From contig NZ_QTUB01000001.1 of assembly GCF_003386665.1 (NCBI RefSeq), positions 1,860,001 to 1,924,000 on the forward strand: 64,000 bases of DNA, in the 5' to 3' direction. A program made the position numbers and the translations under genes. Each line of letters starts with the position of its first letter. Positions within the stretch are counted from its first letter, which is position 1. This stretch comes from Xenorhabdus cabanillasii (GTDB taxonomy: Bacteria > Pseudomonadota > Gammaproteobacteria > Enterobacterales > Enterobacteriaceae). The notes beneath the pieces are model-generated. The model ran no database searches. It was not told the origin of the DNA and was given only the letters and a program-made list of their open reading frames with translations. Positions 1-8,054 of the stretch are shown here, one piece after another.

Positions 1-53
1 ATATCAATACTATGAGGAATTTGACCCATTTCAATTCTTTTATCTTTTTTCAT
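1..53 (-). CDS. possible 5' end of an unidentified gene leaving the window
   Basis: An ATG on the minus strand at 53 opens a frame of 17 codons, beginning MKKDKRIEMGQIPHSID, that runs off the left edge. A purine-rich stretch (AAGAGAG) lies about 8 bases upstream and could be a ribosome binding site. The piece is too short to assign a family, and a chance frame is possible. Confidence 0.3.
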   Translation of the reverse strand, partial: MKKDKRIEMGQIPHSID

Positions 54-357
54 AGGATATCTCTCTTAATTAAGATAAATAGTATTTTCCTTGAATCATT
101 TTTTAATACCAAACTGTGAGAGTTAATAACTTTTTTAGATATTTTTTTAATGGGGAATAATTTGTATAATGTATCTTAGATTACCTCCTGCTATGAACGA
201 GAGCATAATATAATTTTCATAAATGCTAAAGTAACTGGATTAATCTGATTATTTAAATTGTATGTGATTGTTTCTTTATTAATTGTGGTTAGGATGATTA
301 GCTTAGACAATAATATTTTGCTTTTTTCATAAAAATCAAATCAGAATAATAAAGTTA

Positions 358-416
358 CATACTATAAATTTTAAGACACAAACAACAAAGCTGTAATTTG
401 AAAGATGACAGGTATA
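358..416 (+). repeat. degenerate short ERIC-like repeat (copy A)
   Basis: The left end (CATAC..TATAAATTTTAAGACACA) aligns with the left end of the copy at 6143. The right end (TTTGAAAGATGACAGGTATA) matches the right ends of the copies at 6202, 33269 and 60782. The two ends are imperfect inverted repeats of each other around a short AT-rich core. It overlaps the end of the coding remnant on the minus strand. Confidence 0.5.
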
Positions 417-619
417 TCATGGAATAGTTTTTTACTATGTAGCATATCAGCCAATAAATAATCATGAACGATATATTGTCGGTGAAAGTTATCGACGTTG
501 TTGCCGAATTCTTCTAAAGTATACTCATCTAAGGTTATCCAATGTTTTTTCTCTGAAAAACTTTGAACATAATTCAGAAACTTAGTTTTTTTAACGTTTT
601 CAGATGAATAGGAGAAAAA
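371..619 (-). pseudogene. 5'-truncated coding remnant, family unknown
   Basis: The minus-strand frame from 619 to a TAA at 371 is open for 82 codons and has protein-like composition, with stretches such as LDEYTLEEFGNNVDNFHRQY and IVHDYLLADMLHSKK. No ATG or GTG lies in its upstream half, and the frame is closed upstream by a TAG at 620-622 next to yjiA, so the beginning is missing. The last residues (PVIFQITALLFVS) are encoded by repeat copy A, so the natural C-terminus is probably missing too. I do not recognise the family. It is most likely the residue of a gene lost by deletion or repeat insertion. Confidence 0.5.
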
Positions 620-645
620 CTATTATAATGAAGCAGGAAACGAAA

Positions 646-1600
646 ATGAAACCTATATCTGTCACGATCCTAACGGGCTTTTTGGGAGCAGGTAAGACAA
701 CATTATTGCAGCATATTCTTAATACTGAACATGGTTATAAGATTGCTGTGATTGAAAATGAGTTTGGTGAAGTCCCTATTGATAATGAATTGATTGGAGA
801 TAGGGCGACTCAGATTAAGACATTAAGCAATGGTTGTATTTGTTGCAGTCGCTCAAATGAGCTGGAAGATGCTTTACTGGATTTATTGGACGGCCTTGAT
901 AAAGGTCAGTTCATTTTTGATCGGCTGATTATCGAATGTACAGGGATGGCCGATCCTGGCCCAATTACTCAGACATTTTTTTCCCACGAAATTTTGTGTC
1001 AGCGTTTTTTTACTGGATGGCATTATTACATTGGTGGATGCAGTACATGCTGAACAACAACTGGATCGTTTTTCCATTGCTCAGGCACAGGTTGGATATG
1101 CCGATAAAATTTTATTAACGAAAACGGATGTCGCTTCAGAAAATGATGCACTGGCAGAACGGTTACAGAGAATTAATGCCAGAGCGCCAATTCATAAAGT
1201 GGTACATGGGGAAGCTGACTTAAGTTTATTGTTCGATCTGGAAGGTTTCATGTTGAATGATAAATTGACCGTTTCAGTACCGACTTTTCGCTTCGTGCCC
1301 GGGCAGCAAAACAATATCCAGTCTGTCGTTGTCAACCTGACTCATCCTGTTGAATTTAATGAAATTTCAAATCTTATGGAAGAGTTGTTACTGAATTTTG
1401 CTGACAGTTTACTGCGTTATAAAGGTATCCTTGCCATTCAAGGAGAGCCACGTAGATTATTGTTTCAGGGAGTTCAACGCCTATATAGTGCAGATTGGGA
1501 TCGCGAATGGTGCGATGATGAACAGCGGCATAGTGTATTGGTTTTTATTGGAATGGATCTACCAGAGCAGAAAATCAGAGAAAAATTTGCGCAATTATAG
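646..1600 (+). pseudogene. yjiA: YjiA, G3E-family GTPase (COG0523), interrupted by a +1 frameshift
   Basis: The two frames together match E. coli YjiA closely along its whole length. YjiA is a cytoplasmic metal-binding P-loop GTPase related to CobW and zinc chaperones. Visible motifs are the Walker A GFLGAGKT near the N-terminus, the metal-binding CICC in NGCICCSRSNE, ECTGMADP, and TKTD for guanine recognition. The start at 646 (MKPISVTIL) matches the family and has AGGAA 7 bases upstream; the ATGs at 604 and 628 would add an untypical leader. At 1005-1011 there are seven Ts where six would keep the frame, so translation leaves the YjiA frame after CQRF and the rest (VDAVHAEQQ onward) continues one frame over. 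This is either a real inactivation or a homopolymer sequencing error. Confidence 0.85.
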
Positions 1601-1658
1601 TTGATACTTGTCTTATTGTTTAACTGGATAGCCAAATTGAGATACGGGCTTTTCATTT

Positions 1659-1700
1659 AACTTAAAAAATGAAGGGGGGATTCCCTTCATTTTTTAAGTT
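1659..1700. terminator. strong hairpin terminator after yjiA
   Basis: An 18-bp perfect inverted repeat (1659-1676 and 1683-1700) encloses a 6-base loop. The core GAAGGG/CCCTTC is followed by a T-run, and the matching A-run on the other arm makes it usable in both directions. It separates yjiA from the convergent recombinase gene. Confidence 0.8.
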
Positions 1701-1981
1701 ACCTCTTTGTTGGCTTAACTCATTCACCTCAGTGATATGCTCAGCGATGTACCTGAAAGTGCCATCTCAATTTGATTTGAACTCTATTGGGTATTGGCAT
1801 AAATTTGCTGATTATATTTAAATACAAATTTATATTATATATGTGAATCCTGAAATTTAAGTTTTTATAAAAGAAATAAAGCAGTAATCTAACAAACATA
1901 AAACAATAAATATAAATAGAATTTATCATACGTCAAAAATCATATTTACGTTACAACGAAGTTGTCTATTCTGTTTACTTG

Positions 1982-2011
1982 CAATCTCCACAAGAGGAAC
2001 AGTGGAGATTG
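1982..2011. repeat. 10-bp inverted repeat downstream of the recombinase gene
   Basis: CAATCTCCAC at 1982-1991 and GTGGAGATTG at 2002-2011 form a perfect 10-bp stem with a 10-base loop, 50 bases beyond the stop of the recombinase gene. No U-tract follows on the minus strand, so its role as a terminator is uncertain. Confidence 0.5.
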
Positions 2012-2060
2012 TTGCAATAACAGGTCATGTTAGTGAAAACAAGAAAAATAAATAAAAAAT

Positions 2061-2624
2061 TTACTTAGAGTGTGTCTCCCAAATTTTGGAAAAGCGTTTT
2101 ACATTACTGGCCGTGTAAATCACTGTATGTGAAATGTTGCGATGCCCCAGATAATCTTGAATTAAACGAGTATCACGACCGAGGTCTGCAAGTGCATAGC
2201 CGCAGGCGTGTCTTAACATATGGGGATGCGGAGAAACGCTGACTGCGGCCTTTTTTCCATAACGTTTCAGTAACCCATAAACTTGTTGTCGTGAAACAGC
2301 CCCTGATTTTTGGGAAAGAAATACCCATGGTGAATCAGCTTCCCGCCATTTTTGACGTACATCCAGCCATCTTTTCAGTGCTTCAATTTCTTCTGGGATC
2401 AAAGGATGTGTTGTTGACAGACCGCCTTTTAAACGTCTTATATGAATAATTGCTGAATTTAAATCGAGATCAGATAAACATAAATTACACAGCTCACTGA
2501 CCCTAAACCCATGAATAAAACACATCAATAGCATGCAATAATCTCGTTCAGCATGACGTCCTTGTTTTGTCTCTGCCAAAATTGCATCTATTTCATATCG
2601 GGTTAAAAATTTGCGTTGCTTCAT
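2061..2624 (-). CDS. FimB/MrpI-type tyrosine recombinase
   Basis: This 187-residue protein has the size of the short site-specific recombinases FimB, FimE and MrpI, which invert fimbrial promoter segments. The tyrosine-recombinase residues are all visible: R41 in HGFRVSELCNL, K66 in the beta-hairpin, H135 and R138 in HPHMLRHACG, H161 in LGHRNISHT, and the nucleophile Y170. There is no separate core-binding domain, as in FimB. The start at 2624 has AGGAA 11 bases upstream. No fimbrial subunit, usher or chaperone gene lies in this window, so its target is unknown. It may act on a switch to the left of the window or be an orphan. Assignment to the family is firm; the substrate is not. Confidence 0.85.
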   Translation of the reverse strand: MKQRKFLTRYEIDAILAETKQGRHAERDYCMLLMCFIHGFRVSELCNLCLSDLDLNSAIIHIRRLKGGLSTTHPLIPEEIEALKRWLDVRQKWREADSPWVFLSQKSGAVSRQQVYGLLKRYGKKAAVSVSPHPHMLRHACGYALADLGRDTRLIQDYLGHRNISHTVIYTASNVKRFSKIWETHSK

Positions 2625-3496
2625 GAAATTATCATTCCTATTACATCAGATAGATTAGCTGTAAATAACGGGGCTATTTAAACTAATCGAATACAACAAG
2701 CTATCAGAGCTTTTGAACATAATTGGATAAATACCAGGTTAATATAATTAGAAAACAGGAAATAAAAAAATTTGCTGCTTCTGTTCATCATTGTTTTAAT
2801 GAAAATATTTATTTAAATAGTGTAAATATTTGTTATGTAACCCTCGTGAATAGAATGGGCTAATCATAGAAAGAATTCCACAAGGAATGCTGATTGATTA
2901 AATTTTGCTACTAAACATCTGGCTGAATTTTATTTTTAGTTTTTTATTCTTATATTGTCCTTTTATGGTGTAATGATTTCGTCTTTTTACTGCATTTACC
3001 GGAAAAAGTAAATGATTTATCTAATTTGAGTGAAATATGTACTTTTTTGTATGCAAAATATCTACTTAAAGAGTTTATTTCAATATAATTCAGATATAAA
3101 TTTTTTAATTTTTTGTATATTCAGGATTTTATTTTGATTATTGAGGTGATTTAAAATTAGTAGACTTCTCTGGTGTAAATAATGCAGGTATGACAGCATT
3201 TAAAATAACCGAATTAACATGAACAAGTAACTTGTAAATTTATGTTATCATTTAAAATAATATTATTATCTTGCTAATTAAGTGTAATGCTTTCCTGTTC
3301 TTATTTGAGTTGTAAAGATTTATTCAATAAATATTAATTATGATTAATTAAAAAATATTTCATCATTGCGATAATTATTGATTGCGTTATGTGCTTATTG
3401 GAGGTGCTTGGATGACATACAGACCTTCCACAATAGAAAGGTCTGTAGCGTAAGAAATCTTAATGATGAGCTGGCTAGCTGCTGATTTTTATCACA
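2625..3496. other. AT-rich gap without a recognisable gene
   Basis: About 870 bases of very AT-rich sequence hold the recombinase promoter at the left and the carrier terminator at the right. I see no open frame of protein-like composition and no clear long inverted repeat that would mark an invertible segment. Confidence 0.6.
3419..3446 (-). terminator. hairpin downstream of the amino-acid carrier gene
   Basis: ACAGACCTT (3419-3427) and AAGGTCTGT (3438-3446) form a 9-bp stem with a 10-base loop about 50 bases beyond the carrier stop codon. It lacks a good U-run on the minus strand, so termination would be weak. Confidence 0.45.
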
Positions 3497-4822
3497 TCAG
3501 GAAAAGGCCAGAAAAGGAGAGATACATAGCAAGATCCCTGTGAAGATGATCAAGATTAGTGATACTCCTTTGTGGTGACAGAGGTTGGGAACCTTGTAAA
3601 CCAGATAAGCAGGAATAAGGCAGCCGACGATACCAAATATCGGACTACAGATAGATGTGAAACTTAAAACCGGTGCATTCAGAATAATCGCTCCCCATGC
3701 TAATAAAATAGCAAATATTATGATGCCTTTTTGCACCCACTTTTCATTGATTTTTTCTGTTGATATTAAGCGGCTGAGAATATTCATGGCTATTCCCTGA
3801 CTGGCTTCTCGAAAACCGAGGTAGACACCGAAGAAGGCAGTCATGACAGCGAAGACATTGAGTATAATACTGACTAAAATGACCCAGCCACCGGGGAAAA
3901 ATTGTGCAGCAATCGCTAGTGCGGAAATATTCTGTTCATAAGCTTTGACCGCTTCGTCGTGTCCCATCGCCAGCGTGAAAGAAACAGCATAGAAAAACAC
4001 CGTACAAAACAGAATACCAAAGGCGATATTCATAGCCCGCAGTGCCTTATAACGGGCAACTTCACGATTTTTTTCATGATTGCGATAAGAAATAACCATC
4101 GGGCTTAGTGTCTGGATAAACAGGATGGATGTGAGTGTAAAAGGGAGAGTGATAATGGCCTTTTTTACCAACATGGAGAAAGGAGGTAATGCGCCGATAT
4201 TGTATAGATGCCACATGCCGAGCATGGAAAACCCCAGTGCAGCAACAACAAATAATTTTATCAGCACCATTAGACTGGATAGTTTGAATAACAATCGTTC
4301 ACTGCGGGATGAGATCATCACCAGAATACAGATTAAGGTTAATCCATAAAAAGGATTTTCGGATAACAATTCGTCGGAAATACCAAAGGTTTGCAGATAT
4401 GAAGCGCTATCGTTGGTGATTGCAGTGGAGTAAACAAACATCCAGATCACCAGCATAATAAAGTAGAGCACACCTAAAAAAACGCCCCAATTTTTACCGA
4501 GATAACCGCTGATCACGCTAGGGTAATCCTTACATTCAGGTGATTCAGCAAGTGTATTGATGAACAGGCGTTGAAAAAGATACATGGCAGGATAGCCAAT
4601 AACCGAAGAGAGCAGGAAGACCCACAATCCCATCAAACCGACCTGTACCGGAAGGAAAACAATACCGGCACCGATAGCCATGCCGATACTCATAATGATC
4701 CATCCCATGTCTATGCCACCAAATTTTATGGCTTGTTTCCATTCTGCTTGCGTCATATTAGCTCGTTTGGCAGCCAAAGAAGCGTGGGACATGACATCAT
4801 TACTTTTTGTTGCTGTTTTCAT
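3497..4822 (-). CDS. yhaO: YhaO/CyuP-type serine/cysteine carrier (HAAAP family)
   Basis: The 441-residue protein is nearly collinear with E. coli YhaO (DlsT/CyuP, 443 residues), an inner-membrane amino-acid:proton symporter of the hydroxy/aromatic amino acid permease family. It shares long identical stretches such as GMAIGAGIVFLPVQVGLMG, FINTLAESPECKDYPSVIS and SFTSICSPIFGIVGCLIPA, and shows about eleven hydrophobic segments. In E. coli the gene pairs with yhaM/cyuA, an L-cysteine desulfidase, and the pair serves anaerobic cysteine use. Here no partner lies downstream, only about 870 bases without a gene. The start at 4822 gives an N-terminus of E. coli length. Substrate (L-serine, D-serine or cysteine) cannot be settled from sequence. 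Confidence 0.88.
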   Translation of the reverse strand: MKTATKSNDVMSHASLAAKRANMTQAEWKQAIKFGGIDMGWIIMSIGMAIGAGIVFLPVQVGLMGLWVFLLSSVIGYPAMYLFQRLFINTLAESPECKDYPSVISGYLGKNWGVFLGVLYFIMLVIWMFVYSTAITNDSASYLQTFGISDELLSENPFYGLTLICILVMISSRSERLLFKLSSLMVLIKLFVVAALGFSMLGMWHLYNIGALPPFSMLVKKAIITLPFTLTSILFIQTLSPMVISYRNHEKNREVARYKALRAMNIAFGILFCTVFFYAVSFTLAMGHDEAVKAYEQNISALAIAAQFFPGGWVILVSIILNVFAVMTAFFGVYLGFREASQGIAMNILSRLISTEKINEKWVQKGIIIFAILLAWGAIILNAPVLSFTSICSPIFGIVGCLIPAYLVYKVPNLCHHKGVSLILIIFTGILLCISPFLAFS

Positions 4823-5063
4823 AATAGCTCTCGTTTACATCTTTGGTGCTGTAATAGGTGTTGAATAAGCACAGAGAAAAACGTATCACATAAACACTAA
4901 AGAACGATTTTTTCAGAAAATTTGTTTAAAAAATGAATTGTCGTGTGTTGATATTAAAGAATTTTATGAGGAAAATTTTCCTAAAGACTCCGTTTAATAT
5001 GATTTTTTAGAGAATTGTTTTTACATAAAGGAAAAATTGATATTTGTTATTCTCTCTTTATGC

Positions 5064-5158
5064 CAGGGTGTTGTGATTATTCGTAATATTGAAAATTGAA
5101 ACAATTGGAGAGAAAAGCGATACGATTCACTACACTCGTACTTGCTCAAAACACCCTG
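5064..5158. repeat. spaced inverted repeat CAGGGTGTT/AACACCCTG
   Basis: CAGGGTGTT at 5064-5072 is exactly complementary to AACACCCTG at 5150-5158, and pairing extends to 12 of 13 bases (TGA/TCA). The intervening segment is about 77 bases. It could be the ends of a small mobile repeat, but I recognise no family. Confidence 0.4.
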
Positions 5159-5474
5159 TCAGTATTAAATCTTTTTTATTGCCATCATTATGATGTAATT
5201 TAGAATATTAATCTAGTTTTTTCTTGTATTACTGTCAGTGATGGATAAAAAGCAATCCGTCCTAATGGCTATCTGGATGGTCATATAGTGTATTTATTCA
5301 TCTGTATATTTTGCTTGAGTTTAATAAATTTGTATATAAAGAATTATTTAATCATATCTTTTTTATTTTATATTTTAATAATTACAGGTTAATTACTTAC
5401 TTGATTTATTCTCTTTGTTAAATTATAAGTTTTAATGATATTAATTTTGATGTTTTTTTATATATTGGGAATGA

Positions 5475-5753
5475 TTCTGTAACGATAGTGTTGTTGAACA
5501 TATTTTTCTATTGGATGGGAGATATCAATTAAATTCATACTCTGCGGCTTTACATGAATACGGGAGTGAAGGGGTATCTAATCGTATTTAAAAACATGAT
5601 GTTGCCAGTAATGATATCCATAAAGTTTTCACCCGGGAGCCCCGATATGTGGAATGGAATGGACTGGATGTGATGGTATGGTTTTTTCTGCGTTGTCACT
5701 TAAATTATAATTTTTCTTATTATTTTAATTTACAGATTACCGACTTAATATAA
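5475..5753 (+). pseudogene. degraded reading frame, family unknown
   Basis: One frame reads EHIFLLDGRYQLNSYSAA followed by LHEYGSEGVSNRI, then a TAA at 5589-5591. It resumes in the same frame with KHDVASNDIHKVFTREPR and YVEWNGLDVMVW before drifting into AT-rich composition and a TAA at 5751. The balanced amino-acid composition on both sides of the stop, in otherwise AT-rich DNA, suggests a decayed gene. There is no start codon with a ribosome site. I do not recognise the family. Confidence 0.4.
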
Positions 5754-6064
5754 TATTTAAAGTTATATGATATTATTGTTGTTATATTTTGTATTTGGTG
5801 GATTTTAATATCGAAATTTGCACAATAAAATAATATTAGAATATCTATTATCCTAACCTTAAATAAGAGGTTGGATTACCTTTACATACCTTAACAGACA
5901 GAGTGTGGCTGCAATTAAATGGATTGCCGGAAGCATAGAAAATTGGTGTTAACTATAGTAACTGAACATGGCTGATATGACCGTGTTGTATTTACATAGA
6001 CTTTTCCTATAATAAAACTTATTATTTTACCGTTTTATCTTAGTTGTATCCGCCTGTATCTGTA

Positions 6065-6202
6065 TATACCCAATTGCAATCGATTTTAAACAGAACCCAA
6101 CGAGGTATGTGAGGGGTATAATTTGTCTGACAGACAGGCTTCTATACCCTATGGATTTCAAGATGCAGCTAACCCTATTGCCACTTGAAAGACGACGGGA
6201 TA
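6065..6202 (+). repeat. ERIC-like repeat, short copy B at 6143-6202 plus related left part
   Basis: The segment 6143-6202 starts TATACCCTATGGATTTCAAG and ends CACTTGAAAGACGACGGGAT plus A. Its ends are imperfect inverted repeats, and about 15 bases lie between the arms. The preceding segment also begins with TATACCC (6065) and ends with GGGGTATA (6120), so two related units may be joined. The right end lies 28 bases before the ATG at 6231. Confidence 0.6.
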
Positions 6203-6230
6203 ACCAAAAAACTCTCAGGAAGACATAATA

Positions 6231-6902
6231 ATGAAAAATAAACTCACGTTAGCTTCACTTTGTCTCGCTTCACTCATGTTGAGCGGATGTGCGACGGAGT
6301 CGTCATCGACTCTTCAGGTGCAAAAAGTTTCTTCATATAACACCACCTACAAAGGAATTCGTAGCCCTATCGCGGTAGGTAAATTTGAAAACCGCTCAAG
6401 CTACCAAAATGGCATTTTCTCTGATGGTATCGATCGTTTGGGGAACCAATCAAAAACTATTCTGGTGACTCATTTACAGCAAACTGGTCGTTTTAATGTG
6501 CTGGAGCGTACTAACATGGCTGAATTGAAAACAGAGGCCGGGTTACGAGGCAAAGCGCAGAAGCTGAAGGGAGCTAATTATGTGATCACTGGTGCTGTTA
6601 CTGAATTCGGTCGCAAGGAAGTAGGTGACCATCAGTTATGGGGTATTTTGGGGCGTGGTAAATCACAGATTGCTTATGCAAAAGTGATGCTGAATGTTGT
6701 GAATGTTGAAACGTCTGAAGTTGTTTTCTCTTCAGCAGGAGCCGGGGAATATAAATTATCCAGCCGCGAAATTATTGGATTCGGTGGTGCATCCGGTTAT
6801 GACTCTACTCTGAATGGCAAAGTGTTGGATTTGGCGATCCGTGAAGCTGTCAATGACCTTGTGTCTGGTGTTGAAAGTGGCGCATGGAAGCCAACGAACT
6901 AA
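6231..6902 (+). CDS. CsgG-family lipoprotein, first of a three-lipoprotein operon
   Basis: The 223-residue protein begins with a lipoprotein signal, with lipobox LMLSGC and the acylated cysteine at residue 20. Residue +2 is alanine, which predicts outer-membrane sorting. The mature part has the CsgG/HfaB fold signature: SPIAVGKFENRS, a central stretch LERTNMAELKTEAGL, and GANYVITGAVTEFG. CsgG forms the curli export pore in the outer membrane, but there are no curli subunit genes here, and this shorter branch occurs with DUF4810 and DUF799 lipoproteins. It is followed 38 bases later by the DUF4810 gene. The function is not established; an outer-membrane assembly or export complex is an inference. 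Confidence 0.8.
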   Translation: MKNKLTLASLCLASLMLSGCATESSSTLQVQKVSSYNTTYKGIRSPIAVGKFENRSSYQNGIFSDGIDRLGNQSKTILVTHLQQTGRFNVLERTNMAELKTEAGLRGKAQKLKGANYVITGAVTEFGRKEVGDHQLWGILGRGKSQIAYAKVMLNVVNVETSEVVFSSAGAGEYKLSSREIIGFGGASGYDSTLNGKVLDLAIREAVNDLVSGVESGAWKPTN

Positions 6903-6940
6903 TATTCTAATAACTAATAATATATCGGGAAGACTTTTTA

Positions 6941-7297
6941 ATGTTTTTGATAAAAAAGATGGGGATGCTGCCGGGCATACTATTATTGGCCGGGTGTGTG
7001 CATGCACCTAAAACCATTTATGAATGGGGTGATTACCAGTCAACTGTTTACCAATATTACCAACAGGATAAGACCGGGCCACAAGAACAGATCCAGGCAT
7101 TGCAAAAAGTAATTGAACAAGCCAGAGCCAAAGACAAACCCGTTCCTCCCGGGCTGCATGCTCAAATGGGGTTGCTCTATAGTAAAACAGGCAATATTGA
7201 GGAAGCCTTTCAGCAGTTTGAAATAGAAAAGAAATTATTTCCTGAATCCGCACAGTATATGGATTTTCTGCTGAATAAAAATAAGGGAGTGAAATGA
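6941..7297 (+). CDS. DUF4810-family lipoprotein
   Basis: This 118-residue protein has a short signal ending in the lipobox LLLAGC with the acylated cysteine at residue 19. The mature part carries a TPR-like helical stretch (GLLYSKTGNIEEAFQQFEIE) typical of the DUF4810 family. GGGAAGA precedes the start by about 6 bases. Its stop codon overlaps the next start (ATGA at 7294), so translation of the second and third lipoproteins is probably coupled. It likely serves as a small periplasmic partner of the CsgG-like protein; this is inferred from context only. Confidence 0.8.
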   Translation: MFLIKKMGMLPGILLLAGCVHAPKTIYEWGDYQSTVYQYYQQDKTGPQEQIQALQKVIEQARAKDKPVPPGLHAQMGLLYSKTGNIEEAFQQFEIEKKLFPESAQYMDFLLNKNKGVK

Positions 7298-7965
7298 TGA
7301 ACCGTTTTTGGGGGGCAGTCGGCGCTTTATTATTGCTGGTATTGACAGGATGTGCCAAGCAGACACCTTACGATTATAGTGCATTGAAAGAAAGTGACCC
7401 TAAATCGATACTGGTTCTGCCTGCTGTGAATAAATCCGTGGATGTGAAGGCAGCTGGCAGCGTGGTTTCTCAGGTCACTTATCCGTTGGCTGAATCAGGA
7501 TATTATGTTTTTCCTGTCGCGGCTGTCGAAGAGACATTCCGGCAAAATGGTGCAGCTGATGCGCAGGATATCCACAATATCAGCTATAAAAAACTACATG
7601 ATATTTTTGGTGCGGATGCAGCCCTTTATCTGGATGTTACAGAGTACGGTACACAATATCAGATCATTAGCAGTGATACCCGCGTGACAGCGAAAGCTCG
7701 CCTGGTTGATTTGCGGACTGGTAAACAAGTGTGGAGTGGTGTAGCAACAGCTTCTAGCGCAGAAAATCGTAACAATGGCGGTGGTGGAATTATTGGTATG
7801 TTAGTGTCTGCGGTTATTGAGCAAATTGCGAACACCATGATGGATAGAGGCCACGATATTGCAGGCATTACCAGTAATCGTCTATTGAGTGCGGGAGGAT
7901 ATCATTATGGCCGCCTGCTGTATGGACCGCGTTCAGAACATTATCGTAAAGAAAAACTAGAATAA
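7294..7965 (+). CDS. DUF799 (GNA1162-type) lipoprotein
   Basis: The 223-residue protein has lipobox LVLTGC with the cysteine at residue 20 and alanine at +2. The mature part matches the DUF799/GNA1162 family: PKSILVLPAVNKSVDVKAAG, then GADAALYLDVTEYGTQYQII, and a glycine-rich segment (NNGGGGIIGML). Neisseria GNA1162 is a surface-associated lipoprotein with a fold related to TolB-type trafficking proteins. The gene starts inside the preceding stop codon and is followed by a clear terminator, so the three lipoproteins form one operon. Role unproven. Confidence 0.82.
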   Translation: MMNRFWGAVGALLLLVLTGCAKQTPYDYSALKESDPKSILVLPAVNKSVDVKAAGSVVSQVTYPLAESGYYVFPVAAVEETFRQNGAADAQDIHNISYKKLHDIFGADAALYLDVTEYGTQYQIISSDTRVTAKARLVDLRTGKQVWSGVATASSAENRNNGGGGIIGMLVSAVIEQIANTMMDRGHDIAGITSNRLLSAGGYHYGRLLYGPRSEHYRKEKLE

Positions 7966-7970
7966 TTTTA

Positions 7971-8002
7971 AAATGCCGCAGACAATAACTGCGGCATTTT
8001 TT
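7971..8002 (+). terminator. rho-independent terminator of the lipoprotein operon
   Basis: An 11-bp perfect stem (7971-7981 and 7989-7999, core ATGCCGCAG/CTGCGGCAT) with a 7-base loop runs into a T-run. Confidence 0.9.
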
Positions 8003-8054
8003 ACTGTCATTTTTACAACTAATTTTTACGACTATGTTTTGCAGTTAAACGTGA

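Larger units (their letters stand above)
4823..6230. other. 1.4-kb AT-rich gap with decayed coding sequence and repeats
   Basis: No intact gene is present. The left part holds the promoter region of the carrier gene. The middle holds an interrupted inverted repeat (5064-5158) and a degraded reading frame (5475-5753). The right end holds ERIC-like repeat sequence up to 6202. The stretch looks like a site of past gene loss. Confidence 0.6.

Noticed and set aside
1982..2011. Inverted repeat near the recombinase gene as a recombination switch
   Set aside because: The arms are only 10 bases apart and no second copy was found upstream, so there is no segment to invert.
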